The notes beneath the pieces were generated by a model that saw nothing but the letters and a program-made list of their open reading frames with translations, was not told the origin of the DNA and ran no database searches. From NCBI RefSeq assembly GCF_009727055.1, contig NC_052350.1:31572843-31636842 (forward strand): a stretch of 64,000 bases of DNA. The letters are read 5' to 3'. The translations under genes and the position numbers were made by a program. Positions 1-11,300 of the stretch are shown piece after piece; the stretch's first letter is position 1; the number at the start of each line of letters is the position of its first letter. Source of the stretch: Benincasa hispida (taxonomy: Eukaryota > Streptophyta > Magnoliopsida > Cucurbitales > Cucurbitaceae).

Positions 1-391
1 GAGGTGGTTCATATAAACCTCTTCTCCTAGTTCACCATTCAGGAATGCATTTTCACATCCAACTGATGGAGAGGCCAGTCTTGATTAACAGCCACAGAAA
101 GGAGGACACGAATAGTGTTAAGTTTTGCCACAGGTGAGAAGGTTTCTGAGTAATCCACTCCATACGTCTGAGAATCCTTTTGCAACCAATCTGGCCTTAT
201 ATCTGTCGAGAGTTTCCATTTGACTTGTATTTGACAGTAAACACCCACTTGCACCCTACGGTTTTGTGCCCTCTCGGAAGACTAACCAGATTCCATGTTT
301 TGTTAGTCTCAAGGGCCCGCATCTCCTCCATAATTGCACCTCGCCATTCTGGAATTTTCAGAGCCTTGTGCACATTGTTCGGAATTATCAC
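1..391 (-). pseudogene. Copia reverse transcriptase, N-terminal fragment, frameshifted
   Basis: Minus-strand translation in changing frames gives typical copia RT blocks: a start region with HKALKIPEWRGAI and MEEMRALETNKTWNLV, then [17 protein letters not shown], then (other frame) [20 protein letters not shown], then [11 protein letters not shown]. The NAFLNGEL block appears only after a further frame change. The catalytic YVDD block would lie beyond the window edge. Spacing and order match copia polyproteins, but at least three frame changes make this copy non-functional. Confidence 0.9.
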
Positions 392-769
392 ATTATCCAG
401 GCTAGTGGTGAAAGCTCTAAATCTCGTAGACAGTACTATAAGACAAGAAGCTTGTCATAGAGTGTTTGATGCACGACCTAGTACCTTTTCGCAGAGCTAT
501 TGGCAAATCCAAGTAGCATCAACCTCAATCTCATTGGTCTTGTCAACCTGTTGATCTGTACCCAACTGTTGTTCATTTTCAGTCCCCTGAGCACCATTGG
601 GCGCTTCTCATATTGCCATCATCCCTGACTGCACTGTCATCATCTCTGACTTCACCTAAGTACCTTGAACCTGAGCCGGTTCCGATTTTGACTCTTGAAC
701 ACCTTCCGGCAGAGCAACAGGGGAACAATTTCGGAACCATTTCCTTTCGGAGATGCTTTCGATAGTAGG

Positions 770-2320
770 TTATCCAAGACACTTGATACCATTCATAGCG
801 CTGGTTCGATCTTCTTCCAATCTGACCTCGGAGCAAACTTCCATTAGGGACGACATTGGTCTTTGTCCCAAAATTCGGCTCCGAACACCATCAAACTTCG
901 AGTTTAAGCCAGCCAAAAAATCATAGACACGGTTAGCCTCCTCAATCTTTGAATACTGAACCTTGTCAACTGGGCAATTCCAAACTATTTCCCGACATAG
1001 ATCCATCTCCTGCCACAACAGTGATAATTTATTGAAATAGGATGTTACGTCGAGTGTCCCTTGCTTGCACTCATGCACCTGTTTTATCAAGGTATAAAGA
1101 CGTGAAGCATTCTGCCTCTTCGAGTAAAGTTTCTGGACAACTTCCCAGATATCCCGAGCAGAAGCTGAGTAAAGAAGAGGCTTACAGATCAGAGGCTCCA
1201 TACTATTTATTAAAATTGAGCGAAGGAGAGAATCCTCCCCCTTCCATATCCGTTCCTGAGGATCCCCGAGGTTTGGTCTGGGTATTTCTCCTGTTAGATA
1301 CCTGAACTTGTGCCGCCCCTTGAGAACCATCCTCACAGATTGTGACCAAGAAAAATAATTTTGTCCATTAACTTTTTCGCCAATGGAAATTCCTGCAAAA
1401 TTGCCTACAGACCCAGACATAATGTTTGTGAAAGGCAAAGTAGGGTAAGTAGTTACCGGAGTTTCTGAACATAACGGAACCCCCGGGTATGTATCTGGTA
1501 GAAAATCTGTTGAAGGATTGGCCGAAGATCTAACAGCTGCTCCAAGTGCAGAAATTTGGTGTTGAAGGTTTGCCAGTTGCTGTTGAACACTAACAGTCCC
1601 ACCATGAATCGTTGTAGGTTGTTTCTGCCCATAAACCCCTGGAGATATCGTTTCTGTTGGTGTGGGAAAACCAACAGGAGGAGCTGGCTGACCAGAGGAA
1701 AAATAGTGGGAGACAAGAAGTTGCTGTAAAGGTTTCGACTGGACCGGGTTTGGTTGAACCGGGTTCTGCTGGACCGGGTGGTTCAAATGATGATGTGGGT
1801 TCTGGTAGATCGATATATCGGGCACATTCAGAGGGCTTGGAAGATTCGAAGATGGAAAACTCGATGATGAAGGAAGACTCGAAGATGGAAGATTCGATGG
1901 GTAGACAGAACTAGGTAACGTCGGAAGGGAGAACGACTGACCTGAAACACTTCCGTCGGCGGGATCTGGAGCGGAATCAGCGGCTGTAAAACCCGGCGGC
2001 TGGAAAACATAGGAAGTCGACGGCGGACGCTCGTATCTGGGCTGGGTTGACGGCAGATGGTCGAGTCTCGACGGCAGCGGCGGCACTGTGGTTGAAGTCG
2101 TCGTCGGCAGCGGCGGGGGTCCTCCGACTTCAGTGACGGCTGGATCGATTAGGGCTGGTTGAATCTGAATCGGTCCAAGTAATGACCGTAGGTATTGATC
2201 GACGGTAGCCCTAATTTCAGCACTGTTAGAGTTTTCTCTTGGATTTCCATCCCCTATTAGAGTCGATGACTGAATCTCTTCTATTCCAGCGACGTTCTCA
2301 TCACCATGCTCTGATACCAT
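770..2320 (-). pseudogene. Copia gag-like polyprotein segment (516 aa open frame)
   Basis: The open frame has a low-complexity N-terminal half rich in Pro, Ser and Thr (about residues 60-215). Residues about 300-510 form the gag domain of copia elements (Retrotran_gag/UBN2 type). Visible landmarks are NGQNYFSWSQSVRMVLKGRH, then YLTGEIPRP, then a W-x-L/I-x-N-S-M segment, then the SYFNKLSLLWQEMD and FLAGLNSKFDGVRS blocks. No zinc knuckle follows, because the frame stops close to where the deletion begins. The first ATG overlaps the primer-binding site, as is common in plant copia elements. It is part of the retrotransposon and not a host gene. Confidence 0.87.
2308..2319 (-). other. Primer-binding site complementary to initiator tRNA-Met
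   Basis: Minus-strand TGGTATCAGAGC, the usual plant LTR-retrotransposon primer-binding site, lies three bases inside the CA end of the LTR. It fixes the LTR border and the orientation of the element. Confidence 0.85.
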
Positions 2321-2322
2321 CT

Positions 2323-2524
2323 TGAAAAGTTAGGGGAAAAAGAAAAAACACCAGAGTTACGTGGAAAACCCTAGACCAGGGAGAAAAAACCATGATAAGA
2401 GTTTTTATTTTTAATTCAGATACACAGTACACAATACAAGAACATGTATAAATAACCAAACAATGAGAAACCCTAGACTGATAAAAGACAAAAATGCCCT
2501 TAGGGCTAAAATATAATTTCAACA
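2323..2524 (-). repeat. 5' LTR of the copia element (about 202 bp)
   Basis: On the minus strand the segment starts TGTTGAAATT and ends TTTTCA, so it has TG...CA ends. Three bases later comes the primer-binding site. It contains a TATA-like TTATTTATACATG stretch. The partner LTR is not in the window, so the outer border rests on the TG and the distance to the primer-binding site only. Confidence 0.7.
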
Positions 2525-2529
2525 TTATC

Positions 2530-4855
2530 AAATTGTCAGAAGAAAGTTCTTCCGTTCACCATTGCTGCCAATCAGCTTGCTTTTGTGGCTAATAGAAAGA
2601 TTCTTATGCTTCTTTGATGGCTGACGAGCTTATTGATGATTGGACTATGAGGAATAAACCAGGGGTGGTTTTAAAACTGGACCTTGAGAAGGCTTTTGAT
2701 ATGGTTGATTGGGATTTCCTTGATTCTATTCTTCATATAAAATGATTTGGTTGTTGTTGGCGCACTTGGATTAGAGGTTGCATAACTAGTGCGATTTGTT
2801 CCATCATTCTTAGTGGCCACCCCTGTGGCAAGATTATTCCCTCACGCGGCATAACACAGGGCGACCCTCTCTCTCCCTTCTTATTTATATTAGTTGCTAA
2901 TTGTCTGAGTCGTCTTCTTGACCACAGTTTCGCATTGGGTTTTACTATTGCTCATACTATTGGCCACTCAGAATTTTCTCTGGCTCAATTATAGTTTGCT
3001 GATGACACTTTATTGTTCTCTACTGCTGAGAAATTTGCCTTACAGAACTTGTTTGACATTGTTCACATTGTTCACATTTTTTAATGTGCTTTGGGGCTTA
3101 AAATCAATCTTGCTAAGAGTGAGCTCCTTGGGATTCATGTTTCAGACTCTAATTTTGATTGGTTGTTGCGATCTTTTGGTTGCAAAAGAGGTTTTGCCTG
3201 CATCTTATTTAGGGTTTCCTTTGGGTGGCAATTCTAAGTCTGTTTCGTTTTGGCAGCCAGTGGTTGAGAGAGTAGCATAAGCTCCCTCCTTTGTTATTGG
3301 TTGCCTTGATAAGTTGGTTAGAGATTTCTTTTGGGAAGGTTCTTGTGGTGTTGTGGCTTACTTAATGTGAATTGGGTAATTTCTCAGTGCCCTCGATTAT
3401 TGGGTGGTCTTGGCATTGAAAATTTTAAACATTGAAACTCTACTCTTCTTACGGAAATGGACTTGGCGATTCTTATCTAAGTATGATGCTTTATGGAGGA
3501 AGCTCATTGTTGCTAAGTATTATTGCTCTGATTGTGTTTGGTCCTCACCTATTTCTGGTGGTTCTTCTCGAGCTCATTTGAGGTACATTTGTAAATTTAC
3601 TGATCTGATTGCCAATCGGATTCAACGCCGTATTGGTGATGGTTCTTCTACGTCTTTCTAGCATGATTCTTGGTTAAGTTGTGGTGTCCTTGTCAACACT
3701 TATCCAAGGCACTTTCGTCTTATGCAACAACTTGAGATTATTGTTGCTAATGCTTGGATCTCTGCTACGTTTGCTTGGAATTTGAATTTACGTCGCAATC
3801 TTACTGAATTGGAGATTGTTGAATGGGCTTCATTATCCCTTCATCTGGCATCTGTCCGCTTACGTTCCTCCCTTGATGCTTGGTTGTGGCCTCTTGTTCC
3901 TTCTATGGGCTTTACTGTTAAATCTCTTATGACTGATTTGGTGGATGATATCTATTCAGTTTTGACTGACCTTTATTTGATGATTTGGAAGGATAGATAT
4001 CCCAAGAGGATTAAAATCTTTCTTTGGGAGCTCAGCTAGGGAGCCATCAATACTGCTAATCGCTTGCAACGTTGCATGCCCTTTTATGTCTCTTTCTCCC
4101 TCTTGGTGTCATATGTGACATAAGCATACTGAGTCGTTGTTTCATTTTTTTTCACTATTCTTTTGCTACTAGCTTTTGGGATCTCCTCTTGCCTGCTTTT
4201 GGTTGGTATTTCACTTGTCCTAATAATATTTCCGAAGCTTTAGCCTCCGTGTTAGTGGGTCATCCTTTTGATGGTACTAAGCTGGTGATTTGGTTGGCCT
4301 TTATTCGTGCCTTCCTTTGGTGCTTATGGGGTGAAAGGAACGGAAGACTTTTTAATGATACATGTTCTTATATGTCTCTTATATGTCTCTTTCTCCCTCT
4401 TGGTGTCATATGTGACATAAGCATACTGAGTCGTTGTTTCATTTTTTTTCACTATTCTTTTGCTACTAGCTTTTGGGATCTCCTCTTGCCTGCTTTTGGT
4501 TGGTATTTCACTTGTCTTAATAATATTTCCGAAGCTTTAGCCTCCGTGTTAGTGGGTCATCCTTTTGATGGTACTAAGCTGGTGATTTGGTTGGCCTTTA
4601 TTCGTGCCTTCCTTTGGTGCTTATGGGGTGAAAGGAACGGAAGACTTTTTAATGATACATGTTCTTCTAGTGCTCGATTTTTAGAACTCATTTTGTCTAT
4701 TGCTTTTTCTTGGTGTAAATTAAAGTACCCTTTCACTCACTTCAATTTATCTATTTTAGTCAGTAATTGGCGATCTCTATTGTAATATCTTTGCTCGGGT
4801 TCTTCCCTTATACATATCAATGAATTGTTTCTTTTACCAAAAAAAAGAAAGTAAA
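2530..4855 (+). mobile_element. LINE (non-LTR) retrotransposon remnant, RT to 3' end
   Basis: In several frames the strand reads as an L1-type ORF2: an N-terminal RT piece (IAANQLAFVANRKIL), VLKLDLEKAFDMVDWDFLDS, GITQGDPLSPFLFILV, the catalytic FADDTLLFS near 3000, then the thumb and C-terminal zinc-binding (zf-RVT) part, e.g. YPKRIKIFLWELS near 4005. Frameshifts and stops are frequent. The 3' end is a short A-rich tract at about 4840-4855 after an ATATCAATGAATTG stretch of the kind found at other LINE ends in this window. The 5' side meets the copia LTR, which probably interrupts it. Confidence 0.85.
4085..4666 (+). repeat. Recent tandem duplication, 285-bp units, 297-bp period
   Basis: Positions 4085-4369 recur at 4382-4666 with one visible difference (CCTAAT versus CTTAAT), separated by a 12-bp linker. 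The unit encodes the zf-RVT tail of the LINE. The period is 99 codons, so an open frame of 237 aa survives across both copies. The near identity shows that the duplication is much younger than the decay of the LINE itself. Confidence 0.93.
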
Positions 4856-5306
4856 TTTAATATTATATTAACATTCTCTCTCACTTGTAGGCTTGAAAAT
4901 TTGTAGAAGACCCAACAAATGGAAATCAATATTGAGTGAAGAGGAAAGAACATTGCAGGAGTTGTCATAGGATCTCCTAGAGCTCCTACTCTTATACAAT
5001 GTTAAATCAGTTATTGACTCAAAAGCTTAAATTGATGGGTGGACGTAAATTTAATATTATATTCACTTAGTTTGCCAACAAACTTCTCTTCTGTTGGCTT
5101 TCATCGAATGCTCACTTTCATTGGAGTTAGTGAAGATATGAAGCATACTTCTCTTCTGTTGACAGTCATAGATTGAATGATATTTTATACTACAAGTTGA
5201 TAAATTTTCCTATTTTTAATGAATTTAAATATCTAAAATATAGAACTAAAACCCAAGAAGCTTGAGGGTAAGTTAGATTACTTTGTAATCTTTTATTTTG
5301 TTTCAG
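4856..5306 (+). other. Intronic stretch upstream of the first visible PIR exon
   Basis: No gene is recognised here. A direct repeat of about 19 bp (GTAAATTTAATATTATATT) occurs near 4852 and again near 5045. The stretch ends in a pyrimidine-rich tract and TTTCAG, the splice acceptor of the next exon. The preceding PIR exon must lie left of the window. Confidence 0.6.
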
Positions 5307-8300
5307 GTTCACTGCTTGCAATTTCTGATTTATGAGGTGGTGTCTGGTGGAAACCTTAGAAAGCCGGGAGGGCTTTTTGGGAATAATGCATCTGAGATTC
5401 CCATTAATGATTTGAAACTGTTAGAGAACTTTTTCTACAAGCTCAGCTTCTTTCTTCACATATTTGATTATACAGGTACTCTGCCACTCTTTGGCACATA
5501 TTTTATAAGCATATAGATCCGCCGATTCACTTACTCTTTTTTTTTTTATATTACTATACCCAAAAAAGAAAATGCTAGTTCGTCTTTGCATCTCAAAAGC
5601 CATGGTAATGTTATTACTTTCAAGTTCTTATGACTCATTACAAATGGTTTTTTTGTTATTAAAATGTTGATGAGCTATTTCCTATGATCCTCATGGATAA
5701 TTATTAATGTTAGTATTCTTTTGCAGCGACTGTTGCAACATTAACAGATCTTGGATTCTTATGGTTTAGAGAGTTTTATTTAGAGACTTCTCGTGTTATT
5801 CAGGTATGGGGTTCATGGTTACGGAACTAGCTATATTATTGACGTAAGTTTGCACATTCAGCTTGTTGACATGGTGAGTATGAGTTTAGGGAGAATCTCA
5901 AATCAGATAGAAATATCAACTCTTTTGCTTCTATCTTTTAACTTCTATGATTAAATTTAGCTAGCTGATGACTGTTTTTTTATTCCACTTTCTTTTTCTT
6001 AAATTATTTGTATCGTAAAGAAAAAGTCATACTATTGATGAAGATTCTTTTTCTTCCCACAATGAAGTTTATCTTAGAAACCTCTTCAATATCATCAAAT
6101 ATTTTGAAGTAGCATCCGGCCTGAACATTAATCGTGACAAATCTGATTTTTTGGGTAACAACATTGAGCTAGACCAAGTTACCAAATTGGCTACCGTCTA
6201 TGGTTGTAAAGTGGTCATATCTTCGAGAAAGAAACCACTCTTTTCTTGCCAAATACAGATATAAATGTTACAGATGCAATAGCTCTTAACGTCCATGATT
6301 TTGCAAGAATGTTACCAAAAATCAAAGGTTGATTAGATAAAATCGACAGAAAACAGCAGCTAAGGAGGTTAATAGGGAATGAGTGGGAGAGTAGAGAAAC
6401 GAAAGCCACTGGAGGATGGTGGCAAAGGGGCAAAAAAACATGTTGACTTGAAAAAAACGTTGAAATTTAGCTTAGCCCATTGCTATATCTTCTGCCTAGT
6501 CTATTACTTATCTAATTATGTCAAAAAAAAAAAAAAAAAAAAAAGAACAATCCCTAAAATTTGTTCCAACTCTAAAAACCCATTTGAAAGATGGGAACAA
6601 ATCATGAGGGGAGATCCAAACCGCTCTCTGCTCTACTACAAACACTTTTATTTTTCTGTTCAAATTTATTTGTTTTTATCTTTTTTGAAGTATTAAATAT
6701 ATTAAGAAAAAAAGAAAAGAAAAAAATGTATCTTCACGCTCTCTTGTCCTACTTTAGATTTTTTGTGTCATTTTGTTTGTGTTGTGTTGTATAAGTTGTC
6801 TGTGTTTGTGTCCAAGCTTCTTAGCTACCTATTAGTTTTTTTTTTAAAAAAAAAATTATCTCCATAATGTTCTATAAGCCCTTCAAAACTATGAATTTCT
6901 TGCACTGGACGGTCTACGAATTTATTGTTCTTCTTTTTACCATTCCCTCCAATTCTATAACAACCCATGGAATTGTTTTAATTGTTTTAATTGTTTGCTG
7001 CTTAAAGTGTTCTTAGAACTGTGCGACATTCATAAATTAGATGACTTTTTCATTCTCTTTTCTGCTTGCAGTTTCCTATTGAATGCTCCCTTCCCTGGAT
7101 GTTGGTGGATTATGTCCTCGAGTCTCAAAATGCTGGCCTTTTCGAGAGTGTTCTATTTCCACTTGACATTTACAATGATTCAGCTCAACATGCCTTGGTT
7201 ACTTTGAAACAGCGTTTTCTCTATGACGAAATTGAAGCTGAGGTTTTCTCTCTCTTATAATTCAATATTTGAGTTTTGACAGCAATGATTTACCTCAGAG
7301 GAATTCTTTTTCATATATCATGTCCATTCCTATGTTACAGACCTATGTTTTAAATGAAGAGAAGTCGTAAAAGTATGGAAACTAGGGCAACGGTGAAAAG
7401 GAATACTGAGAAAAAGAAATGTGATTAATATGGAAAGAAGAATAAACAAAAATGTTTACATAAGAGAGATAAGTCCACGAGAGTTGAGGACATGGATCCA
7501 AAAAAAGTGGATGGACCTATCAACAGATAGGCATTGATGTCTTGCATTACTTCTTCTTCTTCTTCTTCTTCTTCCTTTTATTTTTTTTTATTTTTTATTT
7601 TTTTTTAACGAAAACAACGCTTTTCATTGATATAATGAAAAAAAAGTACAAGATACAATATAGAGGATCCGGAGGTGCACCCTGGCATCTCAACTAGTTG
7701 ACACCCATTAGCATCCACATCATATCTAAAAAATTCGGACAAAAAATGGTGAACAAATATCAAAGTGCAGAGTATCCAAGTACAAGGACTACAAAAACAA
7801 CTACAGCTAAATATACCCAATCACAAGCCCGGACAAAACCTAACTTCTCCTAGCATTGCTTCGTATTCAAACATTTTTTGGGTTAATACACTTGGGTTGG
7901 TGATGTAGCCTAAATGCTAAATGGAAATAAATCTCCAATAATCAAATCAAAATCCTTATTATTAATCATAAGTTGTTTAATACAAGAGGGGGACTCTCTA
8001 TTTATAGAGTATTAGAAGAATCCTAAAAGGTTAACTAAAAAGAAACTAAAAACTAATTGGGTAACTAAAATGTAATTAATCAAGGATTAACCAAGATTAA
8101 TATGAATTTACCAAATTATCCCAATCATATTACATGATATTCTATTTTCCCAAAAGAAACTCGTCCTCGAGTTTTTTTTTTTTTTGAACAAGAAACAATC
8201 CACTTCATTAAGATAATGAAAGATGTTACAAGTGTATGAAAGGAAACAAACCATAAAGAGCAAAACTATTCAAAACTTAACAAAACAAAAAGGATCAGCA

Positions 8301-11300
8301 AATGCACCAGGACATCTTAACTAGGTTGACACCTCCATAGCATTCTCATCATCTCCTAGAAAGGACTAAAATTCAATTGTTGAGTACAATACTGAGAAGA
8401 CCTTGCCTATTTCAAGGCATACAACAGAAAGATAATCTGAAAATTAAAAAAAACCCCAACTGCTGTTTTTTTTATAAAAAATAATGGAATGAAAATAGTG
8501 GATGAGTCATTCTTTTAAGGATGCTTCTTTCGACTATTGCAAAATACTCCTACTGAAAATTGCCTTTTAAGGTCATCAATATGCCAAAGCTTCCAAATTA
8601 ATGATTCCTCCAAATATGTTGAAAATTGGCGTAAAAGAACCTGGAAATTAATATCCTCTTCCTTGAAAAACACAAAGCAAAATTGATAAACTAGTGTAGC
8701 CCAATATCCTCGGGTTGCTTCTTTAAAATAGATGGGTTGGACTTGATTGATAAAGAAAAAACCATTCTTGTAAATCTTACATCGTTGACTTCCTTGCATG
8801 TTTCTGTAACAAGTCTAGTTTTCCCTCCTTCGCACAATGAATCAATTGCAAACAGTACAGTTTTCTCAATTTTCTCCATAGATTTTTCATTCAAAAATGG
8901 CAGAAGAAGCCTTGATTTCGAAATGGTTTTACTAACTTCATCTCTACAGAGAATTTCTTCTTCGTTCTCAACATCTCCATCTTTGATTTTCAAATTTTCA
9001 ATTGATTGTTCTTCCTCATCTAATTCAAATTGTGCAACCTCCGTGTCAGCCTCTTCAATTTTTCTTCTTCCAAGGAAACTTTTTTCTCAAACGTTTTACC
9101 TTCTTTTTTAGACTTGTCTTCCACTGATTTTTCTTTGCCTATTATGGCCTTCACACTTGAGTTCCATATCTCAACCTATTTTCTTTCAATTATTTCATAC
9201 ACAAGTCTCGAATCTCTTGGTATTTCTTTTTTGTTTGTTTCTAGTATATTTTCACACCTTGTTTGGTTGAATTCTTGATCTTCTTGAGTGCTTGAATGTA
9301 GTTCTTGAAGGTTTCTTGGAAAATCTTGAAGAATATAATCATGTCTTTCTTGAAATTCCCCAAAAGATCCCAAATTTCATCAATTCCCTTGCGAAAATCC
9401 TTCTGATACTTGTTTTTATTTGAATATTTCAGTTTTCTTTAAAATGTTTCGACCTACAAATTGGTAGTGGGATATTTTTGGGTGTTCTTTGATCATAATA
9501 TCTTCTTATTCGAGCCATATTCAAGTTTTCATGATTCTCTACAAAGCCTTCATCCGAAGATTCTGAATCTTCCATCAAATATCTCGGGATTGACCTCCAA
9601 AGCTTCTTCCCAAGTGCTGGTTTTCAGTAATTCTAATGGGATGATTAAAATGTTGGTTTCTTGCTGGAAAACCTTTAATTATTCCTTGAGGTTTATGAAG
9701 TCTTGTCAATTGGTTTCTTGAAAAACGGGTTTGATTGGATCATTGAGCCCTTTGTTGATATTTTGGCCTTTGTATTCCATCCCAAACTGCCTTAGAAATA
9801 TCATCGGAGTCACTAGAATCACTAGAATCAAATTTCTATTGTGGATAATGATAGGTTTTTCGAGAAAATCGGGCATGGGTAAAATTAGTATGTGGGAATT
9901 CTTCTTCTGAATCACTTGAATCAAAATTCCAGCACTGTTTTTGGAAGTGAAATTTATTTTCTTGCCCATACCAATTGTTTGATTTTTTCTTGGACACCTT
10001 CTTTGGTCAGTAATAGTCCATTCTTGCAAAATCTTGAAAAATCTTTGGTTTCTTCTTCCTTTCTTGGAATTTCAAGTGTCCTCCCCAATTAGATGTGTGT
10101 TGTTTGACAACAAGCACAACTCACGAAGCTCCCTCTTGCAATCAACGTCGCCAAGAGTTTCCCGGTCTTCCACCAACGGCAGTCAATCTTGGCCCAGGCG
10201 GCTGTTCTGATACCGATTTGATGTAGCCTAAATGCTAAATGGAGAGAAATCCCCAAGAATCAAATCAAAATCTAACTAGGAGGAACCTTCTAAATTCAAA
10301 AAAATTTGAAAAGAAGCTTGAAGAATCATCCAAGAATGGAATTTTATAGAAGATCTAATGCATTTTGGGACAGAAATTACTATTTGTGCTCTGAAGAAGG
10401 TTCAAAACATGTTCGAGAAAATTCAAGGATCGGTCCTTCAACAATTTTGATGAAGAAACTTATTCAAGAGCACCCAATTTGTTCATCAATTCCGAAGTAT
10501 TGGAGGAAATGAAGGGAGCAAAGAAAATCCAACGTTTGTTGGGAGAGATGACTCAAAATGAGAAGCAACTTTTTGAACACTTGAAAGTACTTAAAAAAGA
10601 ATTAATGCAAGAAAATCAAGAATCCATCCAATGGGGCTGTGAAATCGGGCAAGAAACGAATGGAAAAGAAATCCATTGCAAAAATGAAGACCTATGGCAT
10701 AAAACGAAAATTGAAGAAATTGTTGACAACAAGGTTAAAAAAATCAATAAGATTAACTCTGAGATTGCACAACATGAACTGAACGAGGAGGAACAATCGA
10801 TTGATGAAAATGATGATGTGGACGTTGAAAGCAATGACACGACAGAAGTAGAAGAAAACAATACCCATGGGCGTCCTACTTCAAAAAGGTTTGAAACCCT
10901 AATTGCAGTCGACCACGAAATAACGTGGAAGATGATATGTTTGAAATTGAAAATATTGGGTTTCCGAGTGGAATAGACAACAATATACGAGAGGTCGAAT
11001 TGAAAGTTAACAAAGGTGACTCATATGAGGAAGAATATGAGATTGACCTATCCGTTGCACAACACAATTCAAAAGATTTGACCAATTACCCAATTGACCC
11101 GGCCCGCATGTATCACCAAAGCATACCAAAAGAATTACATAAAGAATTTGCATCTTTCATTTTCTGCCCATGCACGCCTAAAGATAAACAATTTTCAAAT
11201 TTTTGCTAGGGGTTTCACATTGTCAAAGGATTTATTTTCACCAATTGAGGATCATATCACCGGAAGATTATTGTTGGAGATCTTACAAAGGATTTACAGG

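Larger units (their letters stand above)
1..2524 (-). mobile_element. Degraded, internally deleted Ty1/copia retrotransposon
   Basis: Read on the minus strand the order is LTR (2524-2323), primer-binding site, gag-like ORF, then directly the N-terminal part of a copia reverse transcriptase, which runs off the left edge. Protease and integrase, which should lie between gag and RT in copia elements, are missing, so the element has a large internal deletion. Several single-base frameshifts break the RT, for example at the DVK/NAF block near position 50 and at the FSQTYGV block near 130. It is therefore non-autonomous. The sequence beyond the LTR at 2525 onward is LINE, so the copia element probably inserted into that LINE. 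This last point is inference, because the other flank is outside the window. Confidence 0.88.
7901..10275 (-). mobile_element. Small gypsy-like LTR element, copy A, probably non-autonomous
   Basis: Read on the minus strand: the end of an LTR (10275-10219), a degenerate primer-binding region (TCGGTATCAGAAC), an internal region, the CTCGAGGACGAG motif that precedes the 3' LTR in many plant gypsy elements (8160-8171), and the 3' LTR (8137-7901). A LINE 3' end is inserted beside that motif. No RT or integrase is visible. The internal frame (broken) encodes an acidic, Lys/Glu-rich protein with a block [10 protein letters not shown] near 9010, shared with copy B. Confidence 0.72.

Noticed and set aside
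4072..4785. 237-codon open frame as a possible membrane protein gene
   Set aside because: It is the zf-RVT end of a LINE, kept open only by an in-frame tandem duplication. Its hydrophobic look comes from T-rich codons.
8737..10092. Plus-strand open frames rich in Ser and Phe
   Set aside because: They are antisense shadows of the acidic minus-strand ORF of the small LTR element, copy A.
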